From Sulfitobacter sp. BSw21498 (GTDB lineage Bacteria; Pseudomonadota; Alphaproteobacteria; Rhodobacterales; Rhodobacteraceae), in assembly GCF_006064855.1 (NCBI RefSeq), contig NZ_CP040753.1, positions 1,550,001 through 1,614,000 of the forward strand: a stretch of DNA of 64,000 nt. The letters are read 5' to 3'. The notes beneath the pieces are model-generated. The model searched no databases, had not been told where the DNA came from, and worked only from the letters and a program-made list of their open reading frames with translations. Shown piece after piece: positions 9,186 through 18,526 of this stretch (its first letter is position 1; every line of letters begins with the position of its first letter). The translations under genes and the position numbers were made by a program.

Positions 9186-11315
9186 TCAGTCCCGCGCGGC
9201 GCGGATCAGTTTCAGGATATCCTGCGCCGCATTCGGAATGTTGGTGCCCGGCCCAAAGATCGCCTTAACCCCTGCATCTTTAAGGAACTTATAGTCCTGT
9301 TGCGGGATAACGCCGCCGCAGATCACCAGAATATCCTCGGCCCCTGCCTCTTTCAGCGCGTTGATCAATTGCGGTGCCAGAGTTTTATGGCCCGCCGCCT
9401 GTGACGAGATGCCGATGACATGCACGTCATTGTCCACGGCGTCCTGCGCGGCTTCGGCAGGGGTCTGGAACAGCGGGCCTACGTCCACGTCAAAGCCGAT
9501 ATCGGCAAAGGCCGTCGCGATGACCTTGGCCCCGCGATCGTGCCCGTCCTGACCCATTTTTACCACCAGCATACGCGGGCGGCGGCCTTCGGCTTCGGCG
9601 AAATCTTCTACGGATTTTTGGATTTCCGCAAAGCCGCTGTCGCCTTCATAGGCCGCGCCATACACACCGGCCAGCGTTTTGACCTCGGCGCGGTGACGTC
9701 CGAATTTTTCTTCCATCGCCATGCTGATCTCTCCTACGGTGGCGCGGGCACGGGCAGCTTCGACCGCCCCTTCCAACAGGTTTCCGCCCTCGGAGGCACG
9801 GCGGGTCAGTTCGGCCAGCGCGGCGGTACATGCCGCTTCATCCCGAGACCCACGGATGGCTTCCAAACGCTTGATCTGGCTGTCGCGCACCTTGACGTTG
9901 TCCACATCGAGAATGTCGATCTCGTCCTCGACCTCGCGGCGGTATTTGTTCACGCCGACGATCACCTCGGTCCCGCGGTCGATCTTGGCCTGACGGGTGG
10001 CAGCGGCCTCTTCGATGCGCAGCTTCGGCATGCCGGACGCGACGGCTTTGGTCATACCACCCAGCTCTTCGACTTCCTCGATCAGTTTCCAGGCTGCATC
10101 TGCTAGATCGGCGGTCAGCTTTTCGACGTAGTAGCTGCCCGCCAAGGGGTCGATGACGTTGGTGACGCCGGTTTCTTCTTGCAAAATCAACTGTGTATTG
10201 CGGGCGATGCGCGACGAGAAATCCGTGGGCAGTGCAATCGCCTCGTCCAGCGCGTTGGTGTGCAGCGACTGCGTGCCGCCAAGCACTGCGCTCATGGCTT
10301 CATACGCCGTGCGGACCACGTTGTTATAGGGATCTTGTTCCTGAAGGCTGACGCCCGAGGTCTGGCAGTGGGTGCGCAACATCGAGGACTTGGGGTTCTG
10401 CGGTTTGAATTCATCCATAATCCGCGACCACAGCAGACGTGCCGCGCGCAGCTTTGCCGCCTCCATGAAGAAGTTCATGCCGATGCAGAAGAAGAAGCTC
10501 AAACGCGGCGCGAAACGGTCGACATCCATCCCTGCGGCGATGGCGGTGCGCACATATTCGCGGCCATCGGCAAGGGTAAAGGCCAGTTCCTGCACAAGGT
10601 TCGCGCCCGCCTCTTGCATGTGGTAGCCCGAGATCGAGATCGAATTGAATTTCGGCATATGGTCCGAGGTGTATTCGATGATGTCGCCAATGATCCGCAT
10701 CGAGGGTTCAGGCGGGTAGATATAGGTGTTGCGGACCATGAATTCCTTCAGAATGTCGTTCTGAATGGTGCCCGACAGCACGGATTTATCGTGCCCCTGC
10801 TCTTCGCCTGCGACGATAAAGCTGGCCAAAATCGGGATCACCGCGCCGTTCATTGTCATGGAAACAGACACTTTATCCAGCGGGATGCCGTCGAACAGGA
10901 TCTTCATGTCCTCGACGCTGTCGATCGCAACGCCCGCCTTGCCCACGTCCCCTTCTACGCGGGGGTGATCACTGTCATAGCCGCGGTGGGTGGCCAGATC
11001 GAATGCAACCGAGACACCTTGCTGCCCTGCCGAGAGTGCGCGGCGGTAAAAGGCGTTCGATTCCTCAGCCGTGGAGAACCCCGCATATTGACGGATGGTC
11101 CAGGGACGACCGGCGTACATGGTCGCTTTGACGCCACGGGTAAAGGGCGCTTCGCCGGGGATGCCGCCGAGGTGATCCAGCCCTTCGGTGTCTTCGGCCG
11201 TATAAAGCGGTTTGACGTCGATGCCTTCCAGCGTGTTCCACGTCAGGTCATCCAGGCTACGCCCCCGCAATTCCGCCTCAGCCAGATTGCGCCAGTTTTC
11301 TTTGTCCGCTGTCAT
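9186..11315 (-). CDS. mcm: Methylmalonyl-CoA mutase
   Basis: A 709-residue single-chain methylmalonyl-CoA mutase (also called scpA or mcmA). It interconverts (R)-methylmalonyl-CoA and succinyl-CoA using adenosylcobalamin. The N-terminal TIM barrel is recognisable from [19 protein letters not shown] and [22 protein letters not shown]. The C-terminal B12 domain carries the GQDGHDRG motif with the cobalt-ligating His592, followed by [10 protein letters not shown]. With pccA and pccB in the same locus it completes the propionyl-CoA to succinyl-CoA route, apart from the epimerase and the MeaB-type GTPase, which are not in this window. Its start lies inside the end of the sulfotransferase-like gene (38-base overlap), so the pair is probably co-transcribed. 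Confidence 0.97.
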   Translation of the reverse strand: MTADKENWRNLAEAELRGRSLDDLTWNTLEGIDVKPLYTAEDTEGLDHLGGIPGEAPFTRGVKATMYAGRPWTIRQYAGFSTAEESNAFYRRALSAGQQGVSVAFDLATHRGYDSDHPRVEGDVGKAGVAIDSVEDMKILFDGIPLDKVSVSMTMNGAVIPILASFIVAGEEQGHDKSVLSGTIQNDILKEFMVRNTYIYPPEPSMRIIGDIIEYTSDHMPKFNSISISGYHMQEAGANLVQELAFTLADGREYVRTAIAAGMDVDRFAPRLSFFFCIGMNFFMEAAKLRAARLLWSRIMDEFKPQNPKSSMLRTHCQTSGVSLQEQDPYNNVVRTAYEAMSAVLGGTQSLHTNALDEAIALPTDFSSRIARNTQLILQEETGVTNVIDPLAGSYYVEKLTADLADAAWKLIEEVEELGGMTKAVASGMPKLRIEEAAATRQAKIDRGTEVIVGVNKYRREVEDEIDILDVDNVKVRDSQIKRLEAIRGSRDEAACTAALAELTRRASEGGNLLEGAVEAARARATVGEISMAMEEKFGRHRAEVKTLAGVYGAAYEGDSGFAEIQKSVEDFAEAEGRRPRMLVVKMGQDGHDRGAKVIATAFADIGFDVDVGPLFQTPAEAAQDAVDNDVHVIGISSQAAGHKTLAPQLINALKEAGAEDILVICGGVIPQQDYKFLKDAGVKAIFGPGTNIPNAAQDILKLIRAARD

Positions 11316-12207
11316 GGTGGTGTCCTTTTATTCTGTCGCCTTCTGGCCAGCTTGTGCTGGTTCTTGTGGCGGTTGAGTTCTCTGTCAGGGTCGCAAGACC
11401 ATCGGCACCGGCAGTCAGCCAGAACAGATCGTCCGCATAGGTTTCTCGCAAAGCCGCTGTCTGGTCCTTGGTAAAAGGTTGCCAGTGGCCCAGACCATCG
11501 CTGGGCAGTTCTGCCGTGTCGGGGTCCATTTGCGCGTGCAAGGCGGCCACATCCGGACGGCGGTTCAGCCAGTATCCGGTGTCTGAGACAGGGGCAGCGC
11601 GCCCCGTCAGTTGCGAAAATAGCAGGTCGGGGTGGCCGGCGAAATCGTCATAGCGGGCGACGGTGATTTTCGCTTCGGGCATGGCGCAAGCAAGATCGGT
11701 GATGACATCGCGCCAGCCACGCGGATCATGGGCGATCCGATTGAGCTGATCCGCATCTGGTACCGGATGCCCGCGCCCCACCGTGTACGACACAGCAGAG
11801 ATCCACCACTGGTCGGTTTGCCGGATGGCCAGCACCACCTGCGTCACGCGCCCGCCAAAGCTGGAACCGAACCGTGCCATACGTTCGCCAATCGCAGGAA
11901 AAAGCCGCGCGCTGCGCACCGAATGACGTGTAGACCCGATCATGTTTTCGTCTGAAATCAGCAGTTGGTCCGCACCAAGCTCGCGGGCCTTGCCCATCAA
12001 CAGCGAAACGCGCCCGTTTACCAGATTGGGGTCAGGTCCAAGGCCGCCCGACGCAGGAAACAGCCCCGTAAAAAGCCCCCCGCGGGTCTGGCGCGGCCCC
12101 CAGACGCAGGTGCCACGCGCCGCGATCGCATCGGAATGATCCGCCAAATAGTGTTGAAAACTGGTCGTGCCTGTCCGGTGCGCACCAACGTGAAGAAGGA
12201 TATCCAT
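11278..12207 (-). CDS. Sulfotransferase-like P-loop protein
   Basis: A 309-residue protein whose start [21 protein letters not shown] contains a 5'-phosphosulfate-binding-type loop (residues 8-16), as in PAPS-dependent sulfotransferases and some related nucleotide-binding proteins. The central strand [19 protein letters not shown] resembles the 3'-phosphate-binding region. I use ATG 12207; the frame runs 23 codons further up but without family character. The last 13 codons overlap the mcm start in another frame. What a sulfotransferase would do beside mcm is unclear, and other roles of this loose family are possible. Confidence 0.68.
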   Translation of the reverse strand: MDILLHVGAHRTGTTSFQHYLADHSDAIAARGTCVWGPRQTRGGLFTGLFPASGGLGPDPNLVNGRVSLLMGKARELGADQLLISDENMIGSTRHSVRSARLFPAIGERMARFGSSFGGRVTQVVLAIRQTDQWWISAVSYTVGRGHPVPDADQLNRIAHDPRGWRDVITDLACAMPEAKITVARYDDFAGHPDLLFSQLTGRAAPVSDTGYWLNRRPDVAALHAQMDPDTAELPSDGLGHWQPFTKDQTAALRETYADDLFWLTAGADGLATLTENSTATRTSTSWPEGDRIKGHHHDSGQRKLAQSG

Positions 12208-12375
12208 GATCTGCTTGCCCAATCCTTGAAAGGAGGTCAGCCCAAAAGGCCCACCGAGAGTGTGAGCCACAGTCATGCCTGCAAACCTGTTGCAGAGTGC
12301 TTAATATGCGCAGATGTCGGGTTGTGCATCGCAATCGCGTCGCGCAAGCTTATATCTGTACGGACAGGAGAAACG

Positions 12376-12837
12376 ATGAAATCAGTGATAGCCCTTGTTT
12401 TTGCAGGATTGTTTGCGGTCTCGGCGGGGGCGGAAACGGTCTCTGAACCACAGGTTCCCGACTTGTTCTTGCCCGCCGATATGGAAAATTTAAGTGAATT
12501 CCACTGGAAAAAAAGGCCGGTGCTGGTCTTTGCAGACAGTGAGGACGACCCCGCATACCAGGCCCAGATGGAGCTTTTGCGCGAGCAGCCCGTAGACTTG
12601 GTTAGCCGAGATGTCATCGTATTGACCGACACAGACCCCGCCGCACGTAGCCCGTTACGGCTGCAGATGCGGCCGCGCGGGTTCATGCTGGTGCTGGTCG
12701 GCAAAGACGGCGACATCAAGTTGCGTAAGCCCCGCCCGTGGGACGTGCGCGAAATTACCCGCAGCATCGACAAAATGACCATCCGGCAGCGCGAAATCCG
12801 CGACGCAAAGGAACGGGCAGGCAAACTCTTTGACTGA
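12376..12837 (+). CDS. DUF4174-type secreted protein
   Basis: A 153-residue exported protein. Residues 1-19 form a signal peptide ending SAGA before ETVS. The mature part has a thioredoxin-like feel: KRPVLVFADSEDDPAYQAQMELL, then VIVLTDTDPAARSPLRLQMRPRGFMLVLVGKDGDIKLRKPRPW. This is the pattern I associate with DUF4174, but the CxxC of active thioredoxins is absent. AGGAG at 12366-12370 supports ATG 12376. It is transcribed opposite to its neighbours, between the sulfotransferase-like gene and pccA. Function unknown, periplasmic. Confidence 0.78.
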   Translation: MKSVIALVFAGLFAVSAGAETVSEPQVPDLFLPADMENLSEFHWKKRPVLVFADSEDDPAYQAQMELLREQPVDLVSRDVIVLTDTDPAARSPLRLQMRPRGFMLVLVGKDGDIKLRKPRPWDVREITRSIDKMTIRQREIRDAKERAGKLFD

Positions 12838-12864
12838 AGGTACGCCAGCCGCAACGATATGGGG

Positions 12865-12895
12865 CGGCGCTGCGCAGGAATCCCCCGCAGCGCCG
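12865..12895. terminator. Hairpin between convergent genes
   Basis: A perfect ten-base inverted repeat, CGGCGCTGCG and CGCAGCGCCG, with an 11-base loop. It lies between the converging DUF4174 gene and pccA. No T-run follows on either strand, so it is a plausible but unproven bidirectional terminator or mRNA 3' end. Confidence 0.5.
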
Positions 12896-12931
12896 TATTG
12901 TGTCCCATGATCGCAACGGCTGGCATGGTGT

Positions 12932-14977
12932 TTATTCAAACTCGATGATGACATCGTCCACAGCAAGGCTGTCGCCCGCTGCGGCGTTGATCTTGGACAC
13001 TTTGCCCTTTTTCTCGGCGCGCAGGATGTTTTCCATCTTCATCGCCTCAATGGTGCACAGGTTCTGGCCTTCTTGGACTTCATCGCCAACCTCGACGTCG
13101 ATCTTTACCACCAGACCCGGCATCGGGCAAAGCAGCAGCTTGGACGTGTCGGGCGGCAGCTTTTCGGGCATCAGACGCGCGAGTTCTGCCTGACGGGGGC
13201 TGCGCACATGCACTTTCATATCCGCGCCACGCGCCCGCACGCGGAACCCGCCCGAGATCTTGCCGACCTTGAACACCAGTGGCGTGTCATCGACGGTCAT
13301 TTCTGCCAGTTGGTCGCCCGGCGTCCAATCGCCCGCAACCCGGAGCGATGTGCCGTCGTCAAAGGTGACCGTAGCGCCCTTGGGGTCCGCCTGAATATCC
13401 ACGTCAAACGAGTGACCTTGCACCGCAACATTCCATGCGGTGCCGACCTTGCGTTCGTGGTTATCCATACGGCCCGACACGCGCGTCCGGCGAATTTCGC
13501 CGACGCGGTGCATGGCTGCTGTGGCGGCCGCAATGCGACGCAGGTCTGCTTCGGCCAGGTCTACCCCGTCAAACCCATCCGGATACTGCTCTTCGATAAA
13601 GGCGGTGGTCATGTTGCCTTCGACAAAAATCGGATGATCCATCACGGCGGACAGGAAGGGCAGATTGTGTCCGATGCCTTCGACCTCGAAGCTGTCCAGC
13701 GCCACGCGCATCCGTTCAATCGCCTCGGCGCGGGTTGGTGCCCATGTGCACAGCTTGGCGATCATCGGATCGTAATACATCGAAATCTCGCCGCCCTCAT
13801 AGACGCCGGTATCGTTGCGCACGGCCATTTCGCCCGCTGGCGCGTCGCCCTGCCATTTATCGTTCTCAAGCAGGGGGCCTGCCGCAATTTCCATCGGAGG
13901 ACGGTAGCGCGTCAGACGCCCGATCGAGGGCAAAAAGCCGCGATAGGGATCTTCGGCATACAGACGGTTTTCGATGGCCCAACCGGTCAGCTTGACGTCG
14001 TCTTGGGTGATGGTCAGCTTTTCGCCATTGGCGATGCGGATCATCTGTTCAACCAGATCAACGCCCGTGATCAGTTCGGTCACGGGGTGTTCCACCTGAA
14101 GACGTGTGTTCATCTCGAGGAAGAAGAAATTCTTGTCGCCGTCCACGATGAATTCGACCGTACCGGCAGAAGTATAACCCACGGCCTGCGCCAATGCGAC
14201 GGATTGCTCGCCCATGGCTTTGCGTGTCGCCTCGTCCAGGAAAGGCGACGGGGCCTCTTCGACGACCTTCTGGTTGCGGCGCTGGATCGAACATTCACGT
14301 TCGCCCAGATAGATGCCGTTGCCGTGGCTGTCGCACAGGACCTGAATTTCGATGTGGCGCGGCTGGGTCACGAATTTCTCGATGAAGATACGGTCGTCGC
14401 CAAAGCTGTTGGCCGCTTCGTTCTTGGACGACTGGAACCCCTCACGGGCTTCTTCGTCATTCCAAGCGATACGCATGCCCTTGCCGCCGCCGCCCGCAGA
14501 CGCCTTGAGCATCACCGGATAGCCGACCTCGTTCGAGATTTTGACGGCTTCGTCAGCGTCAGCGATCAAGCCCATGTAACCGGGCACGGTGGAAACGCCG
14601 GCCTCTTGGGCGATTTTCTTGGACGTGATCTTGTCGCCCATCTTCTCGATCGCGCCGACAGGCGGGCCGACAAAGGCGACGCCCGCAGCGGCAAGCGCTT
14701 CGGCAAACTTGGAGTTCTCAGACAAAAAGCCATAGCCCGGATGCACAGCCTGAGCGCCCGATTTCTTTACCGCCTCCATGATCTTGTCGATTACGATATA
14801 GGACTGGTTCGCGGCAGGAGGGCCGATGTGGATCGCCTCGTCCGCCATCTCGACGTGCAACGCCTGCGCATCCGCGTCTGAATAGACAGCAACGGTTTCA
14901 ATGCCCATCTTCTTGGCGGTCTTAATAACACGGCAGGCAATTTCGCCGCGGTTGGCGATCAGGATCTTATTGAACAT
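12932..14977 (-). CDS. pccA: Propionyl-CoA carboxylase, biotin carboxylase subunit (alpha)
   Basis: A 681-residue biotin-dependent carboxylase alpha chain. It opens with FNKILIANRGEIACRVIKTAKKMG (biotin carboxylase N domain), followed by the ATP-grasp glycine loop SAGGGGKGMR and the catalytic region RECSIQRRNQK. A linker domain follows, and the biotinyl domain ends with EAMKMEN, where Lys647 would carry biotin. It carboxylates biotin with bicarbonate and ATP for transfer to propionyl-CoA by PccB. The length matches propionyl-CoA rather than acetyl-CoA carboxylase biotin carboxylase, which lacks the fused biotinyl domain. A terminator-like hairpin lies only 30 bases before the start codon, so control by attenuation or an internal promoter is possible. 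Confidence 0.95.
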   Translation of the reverse strand: MFNKILIANRGEIACRVIKTAKKMGIETVAVYSDADAQALHVEMADEAIHIGPPAANQSYIVIDKIMEAVKKSGAQAVHPGYGFLSENSKFAEALAAAGVAFVGPPVGAIEKMGDKITSKKIAQEAGVSTVPGYMGLIADADEAVKISNEVGYPVMLKASAGGGGKGMRIAWNDEEAREGFQSSKNEAANSFGDDRIFIEKFVTQPRHIEIQVLCDSHGNGIYLGERECSIQRRNQKVVEEAPSPFLDEATRKAMGEQSVALAQAVGYTSAGTVEFIVDGDKNFFFLEMNTRLQVEHPVTELITGVDLVEQMIRIANGEKLTITQDDVKLTGWAIENRLYAEDPYRGFLPSIGRLTRYRPPMEIAAGPLLENDKWQGDAPAGEMAVRNDTGVYEGGEISMYYDPMIAKLCTWAPTRAEAIERMRVALDSFEVEGIGHNLPFLSAVMDHPIFVEGNMTTAFIEEQYPDGFDGVDLAEADLRRIAAATAAMHRVGEIRRTRVSGRMDNHERKVGTAWNVAVQGHSFDVDIQADPKGATVTFDDGTSLRVAGDWTPGDQLAEMTVDDTPLVFKVGKISGGFRVRARGADMKVHVRSPRQAELARLMPEKLPPDTSKLLLCPMPGLVVKIDVEVGDEVQEGQNLCTIEAMKMENILRAEKKGKVSKINAAAGDSLAVDDVIIEFE

Positions 14978-15007
14978 CGACTGTCCCTTTTGGTCTTGAG
15001 TGAACGG

Positions 15008-15040
15008 AAAAACCCCGCATCAGCACGAGGCTGAGCGGGG
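15008..15040 (-). terminator. Rho-independent terminator-like hairpin before pccA
   Basis: On the minus strand CCCCGC, a mismatch, CAGC, a short loop, GCTG, two bases and GCGGGG are followed by TTTTT (15012-15008). It lies 53 bases after the small lipoprotein stop and 30 bases before pccA, so it would end transcription from pccB and the small genes or act as a leaky attenuator. Confidence 0.8.
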
Positions 15041-15093
15041 CAAAATCTTGAGCAATACAGCTACCGCGGCGCGTGGCCGCAGCAGATGTCAGA

Positions 15094-15300
15094 TTATTGG
15101 CAGCGTACCGCGCCGGACTGGCAGGCCAGTACGTTTGCGCCGGCACCGATGGCTGCACCTTGTGCAAGGCTACCGCCTGTGACCGCTGCGGCACCAGCGC
15201 CCACGACACCACCGCCAAGCGCTTGCTCGCCCAGAGTGTCGCCACAAGCGGCAAGGCCAGCGGACGCAGTAACGGCGAGAAGAATTGTTTTGATGGACAT
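15094..15300 (-). CDS. Small glycine-rich lipoprotein
   Basis: 68 residues. The signal sequence ends in the lipobox LAAC (Cys19). The mature part is rich in Gly and Ala (GGGVVGAGAAAVTGG, GAAIGAGANVLAC), resembling glycine-zipper outer-membrane lipoproteins, and two cysteines stand near the C-terminus. It lies between an unrecognised 105-residue gene and pccA, and is followed by a terminator. A structural envelope role is likely; nothing more specific can be said. Confidence 0.75.
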   Translation of the reverse strand: MSIKTILLAVTASAGLAACGDTLGEQALGGGVVGAGAAAVTGGSLAQGAAIGAGANVLACQSGAVRCQ

Positions 15301-15484
15301 GGGTATAAACCTTTTATTGAACGTGCGTTATTCGCGATGTGATACTGCTTAACGCACGATTTTGTAGAAGGTTCCACAGCCGTCGGGAAAAGAGCACGCG
15401 CCCCCGTCAAACTGGGCATACTCTTGCGCAATACGCAAAGCGCATGGCGAAAAGCAGCCGGAACGATGGGGGCAACGCGCATCA

Positions 15485-15802
15485 TTAATCCCCGAACGCG
15501 TCAGGAAAAGACGCGCGGGCCAGCGCTTCGTTGATGACCAGCATCGCCTCGTAGTCGGCAGGATCAAACGGATCGTCTACCGCAACCACTTCACGGCCAA
15601 ATAGCCACGACAAACGCCCGGCATCAAGATTGCCCCTCTCGAACGGCTGGTCGCCAAAGGCTTCCCAGAGCGCGCGCATAAAGGCGGTGTCAACGCGACG
15701 GTCCGCCGCCTTGCGATCAGACCGGCGTTCGCGGCGGGTCAACGGGGTGATCCCGCGCGGGTTGGCGCGACGAATGACGAATTGATAGTCTGAACCGGGC
15801 AT
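15485..15802 (-). CDS. Unrecognised cytoplasmic protein, 105 aa
   Basis: Starts MPGSDYQFVIRRANPRGITPLTRRERRSDRKAADRR; a basic N-terminal half gives way to an acidic C-terminal half (VVAVDDPFDPADYEAML). I recognise no domain and see no signal peptide or membrane segment. The ATG at 15802 is preferred; one ten codons upstream (15832) is also in frame. The stop codon overlaps ATG 15485 in a second frame (TAATG), but that frame does not look coding. It belongs to the group of small minus-strand genes between pccB and pccA. Confidence 0.65.
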   Translation of the reverse strand: MPGSDYQFVIRRANPRGITPLTRRERRSDRKAADRRVDTAFMRALWEAFGDQPFERGNLDAGRLSWLFGREVVAVDDPFDPADYEAMLVINEALARASFPDAFGD

Positions 15803-15931
15803 ACGCCCCGGGAACCCGCGATGCTTCAGCATGATGCCCCCCAGACTGCAGGGGAAATGCGCGGTGAAACCCCTGCGTTAAATGCCGCAGAGGGAATGGA
15901 GACAGGCGCAGACGCCTGCCCCCAGCAAGTC

Positions 15932-16075
15932 TTACTTGTACTTGCCTGTGTACACGGGCTCAACCGAGATGGGCTCGGGTGCGACCACGACATATTCTTC
16001 TTGCTGCTTGGGTGCGCATGCCGAAACGGCTGCGATAAGGCCGAATGCGGCCAGCATTGTGATGCTCTTGGACAT
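15932..16075 (-). CDS. Very small lipoprotein, 47 aa
   Basis: Translated from the sequence: a signal peptide MSKSITMLAAFGLIAAVSAC with a lipobox-like VSAC (Cys20), then an acidic, valine- and proline-rich tail with EEYVVVAPEP and VYTGKYK. GGAG at 16082-16085 stands seven bases before the ATG. It is short but has the full make-up of a lipoprotein gene. It lies in the minus-strand stretch between pccB and pccA; function unknown. Confidence 0.72.
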   Translation of the reverse strand: MSKSITMLAAFGLIAAVSACAPKQQEEYVVVAPEPISVEPVYTGKYK

Positions 16076-16289
16076 CTAAGTCTCCTGTCACTGTTTAAAG
16101 GGCCTGGCACTGCCTCATGCCAATCATACCCCGGTTTTAAAGTGGGCAATACATCGGTATTCCCCGCCGCGACATTATCGCAGTTCAAAGCGGTTGGATA
16201 CGGTGTGGTTTCCAATCCGCCCAAATGTGACGCCAAAGTCGCAGTTCGGTGCGCTGGTACCGCAGCGCTCGCAAGATGTTGTGGGTGCA

Positions 16290-16685
16290 TCAAAGGCCCT
16301 CCCAGATACAGGTGTCGTTGCTCAGGCGAAACGCCTCGAAAAACTGTGTGGCCTCGGGGTCTGACACCCCGAATTCCGTGACGCGATCAGCCAAAGAGAT
16401 CACAATGACCTCTCCGTTCAGCGCGTGTTGCGCCATATAGGGAATGGCCAGCGCGTCGCACAGATAGGTCATATCGGCCCCTACCTGCGCAAAGTCCACA
16501 GTGCCTGTATCACGCGCGATATATGGTGCGACGAAACGGAAGCGCAGCCATGTTTCGGTCTCCACCTGATCAACCAGAACTTCTTGCAGTTCCAGGCTTT
16601 GCCCCGACGGCATTTCGACCGCGCTGGCCGCGACGGCACCCGCGGATGTCGCTGCAAGCAATACCGATGCAGCAAACCACGTCAA
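16290..16685 (-). CDS. Secreted protein of the DUF6497 type (start uncertain)
   Basis: About 131 residues from TTG 16685. The N-terminal hydrophobic segment LTWFAASVLLAATSAGAVAA is a signal peptide, and the mature part has LQEVLVDQVETETWLRFRFVAPYIARD, MTYLCDALAIPYM and NDTCIWEGL, with two cysteines that could form a disulfide. I associate this pattern with DUF6497 of Rhodobacteraceae, a family without known function. No ATG exists at the expected place; TTG 16685 gives the shortest sensible signal peptide and GTG 16748 is an alternative. It lies downstream of pccB on the same strand. Confidence 0.7.
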   Translation of the reverse strand: MTWFAASVLLAATSAGAVAASAVEMPSGQSLELQEVLVDQVETETWLRFRFVAPYIARDTGTVDFAQVGADMTYLCDALAIPYMAQHALNGEVIVISLADRVTEFGVSDPEATQFFEAFRLSNDTCIWEGL

Positions 16686-16815
16686 CGCAGACGCCCGATG
16701 GGGGCGGTCCGTGCAACTGAGTTGACAAAGGGCGGGGCGAACTGTCACCGAAAGGGGTCTCCTGCCCCTTGTGGTCCCTGCGCGGACACCACAAGGGTTG
16801 CGAATTGTACCGACG

Positions 16816-18348
16816 TTAAAGCGGGATGTTGTTGTGCTTCTTCCAAGGCATCGCGGCTTTCTTGTTGCGCAGCGAGGCAAAGGCGCGGGCAATCCGCTTG
16901 CGGGTCATGCGGGGCTGGATCACCTCGTCGATAAAGCCGCGTTCTGCCGCAACAAACGGGTTCGCAAAACGCTCCTCGTAATCGGCTGTGTGGCGGGCGA
17001 TCTTTTCGGGATCATTCAGATCGGCACGGTGGATGATCTCTGTCGCGCCCTTGGCCCCCATCACGGCAATCTCGGCTGTGGGCCACGCATAGTTAAAGTC
17101 GGACCGCAGGTGCTTGGACGCCATCACGTCATAGGCACCGCCATAGGCTTTGCGGGTGATAACTGTCACCATCGGCACCGTTGCTTCACCATAAGCGAAC
17201 AACAGTTTTGCGCCGTGTTTGATCACACCACCGTATTCTTGCGCGGTACCGGGCAGGAAGCCGGGCACGTCGACCAGCGTGAGGATCGGAATTTCGAAGG
17301 CATCACAGAACCGCACAAACCGCGCGGCCTTGCGCGAGCTGTCGATATCCAGACACCCCGCCAGCACCATCGGCTGGTTCGCAACGACGCCCACAGTGCG
17401 CCCTTCGATGCGGATAAATCCGGTTAGGATGTTCTTGGCGTAATCTTCTTGAATCTCGTAGAAATCAGCCTCGTCAGCCAGCTTGTGGATCAGCTCTTTC
17501 ATGTCGTAGGGCGTGTTGGCGTTGCTCGGTACCAATGTATCCAGCGACGCCTCGATCCGGTCAGGTTCATCAAAGAACGGGCGGACGGGTGGTTTTTCAC
17601 GGTTATTCGCGGGCAGGAAATCGACCAGACGACGGACTTCGGCCAGCGCTTCGACGTCATTTTCAAACGCGCCATCCGCGACAGAGGATTTGCGCGTGTG
17701 CGTGGACGCGCCGCCCAGTTCTTCTGCGGTGACCTGTTCGTTGGTCACGGTTTTCACCACGTCAGGGCCGGTCACAAACATGTAAGAGGTATCTTTGACC
17801 ATGAAGATAAAATCGGTCATCGCAGGCGAATAGACCGCCCCGCCCGCGCAAGGCCCCATGATCACGCTGATCTGCGGGATCACGCCCGAGGCTTCGATAT
17901 TGCGCTGGAACACTTCGGCATAACCGGCAAGGCTGTCGACGCCTTCCTGAATACGCGCACCACCGGAATCGTTAATACCGATAACCGGCGCACCATTCTG
18001 GATCGCCATGTCCTGAATTTTGCAAATCTTCTGCGCGTGGGTCTGCGACAGCGAGCCGCCGAAAACGGTGAAATCCTGACTGAACACATAGACCAGACGA
18101 CCATTGATGGTGCCCCAGCCTGTGACAACGCCGTCGCCTGCGGGTTTTTGCTCTTCCATCCCGAAATCGGTGCAGCGGTGTGTGACGAACATATCGAATT
18201 CTTCGAACGACCCTTCATCAAGCAATAGGTCGATCCGCTCGCGGGCGGTCAGCTTGCCACGGGCGTGCTGCGCGTCGATGCGCTTTTGCCCTCCGCCCAA
18301 TCGAGCATCATCGCGGCGGGTTTCAAGCTGTTCCAGAATATCTTTCAT
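16816..18348 (-). CDS. pccB: Propionyl-CoA carboxylase, carboxyltransferase subunit (beta)
   Basis: A 510-residue carboxyltransferase subunit. Together with PccA it makes methylmalonyl-CoA from propionyl-CoA. The N-terminal crotonase-like half has [37 protein letters not shown] and the oxyanion region [17 protein letters not shown]. The C-terminal half has GIVANQP-type [13 protein letters not shown] and [16 protein letters not shown], and ends in [10 protein letters not shown]. The length and ending match the propionyl-CoA rather than acetyl-CoA branch. Its first codon is ATG 18348 or 18351. The promoter region upstream holds several TTTGCAAA sites for PccR, so propionyl-CoA or a related acyl-CoA probably controls it. 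Confidence 0.95.
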   Translation of the reverse strand: MKDILEQLETRRDDARLGGGQKRIDAQHARGKLTARERIDLLLDEGSFEEFDMFVTHRCTDFGMEEQKPAGDGVVTGWGTINGRLVYVFSQDFTVFGGSLSQTHAQKICKIQDMAIQNGAPVIGINDSGGARIQEGVDSLAGYAEVFQRNIEASGVIPQISVIMGPCAGGAVYSPAMTDFIFMVKDTSYMFVTGPDVVKTVTNEQVTAEELGGASTHTRKSSVADGAFENDVEALAEVRRLVDFLPANNREKPPVRPFFDEPDRIEASLDTLVPSNANTPYDMKELIHKLADEADFYEIQEDYAKNILTGFIRIEGRTVGVVANQPMVLAGCLDIDSSRKAARFVRFCDAFEIPILTLVDVPGFLPGTAQEYGGVIKHGAKLLFAYGEATVPMVTVITRKAYGGAYDVMASKHLRSDFNYAWPTAEIAVMGAKGATEIIHRADLNDPEKIARHTADYEERFANPFVAAERGFIDEVIQPRMTRKRIARAFASLRNKKAAMPWKKHNNIPL

Positions 18349-18409
18349 CACGCACCTCTATAAGATTTCCCGTATGCTAACGCCGGGCCGGTGCGAACCA
18401 AAGCTCATT

Positions 18410-18465
18410 TTTGCAAATTTGCAAATATTATACATTTGCATTTTTGATAATTGAAAACTTGCAAA
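18410..18465 (-). promoter_or_regulatory. pccB promoter with PccR-type operators
   Basis: A TATAAT box reads on the minus strand at 18432-18427, about 80 bases before pccB. Next to it stand two abutting TTTGCAAA sites (18410-18417 and 18418-18425), a TTTGCA half-site (18435-18440), and CTTGCAAA (18458-18465). TTTGCAAA is the motif known for PccR/ScfR of Rhodobacter. The placement over the expected transcription start and upstream of -10 fits direct regulation of pccB and perhaps of the divergent MFS gene. Confidence 0.78.
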
Positions 18466-18526
18466 TTGTTCGGTTACCGTATGGTTCTGGATAGACAAGG
18501 TTCAACCGCAGGCATACTTATGTGTA

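Noticed and set aside
10179..11474. A 431-codon plus-strand open frame antisense to mcm
   Set aside because: Opposite a highly conserved gene; composition is that of a shadow frame.
12279..12295. CTGCAA-n5-TTGCAG inverted repeat upstream of the sulfotransferase-like gene as a PccR site
   Set aside because: It differs from TTTGCAAA in core and spacing, and stands too far for a confident assignment.
13073..14881. A 602-codon plus-strand open frame antisense to pccA
   Set aside because: It lies wholly opposite pccA, has a His/Arg/Gly-rich composition typical of the reverse of a GC-rich gene, and no recognisable domain.
14967..15485. A 172-codon minus-strand frame starting with ATG in the TAATG overlap after the 105-residue gene
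   Set aside because: It reads through the small lipoprotein gene in another frame with poor codon use; the overlap looks like coupling but nothing like a protein follows.
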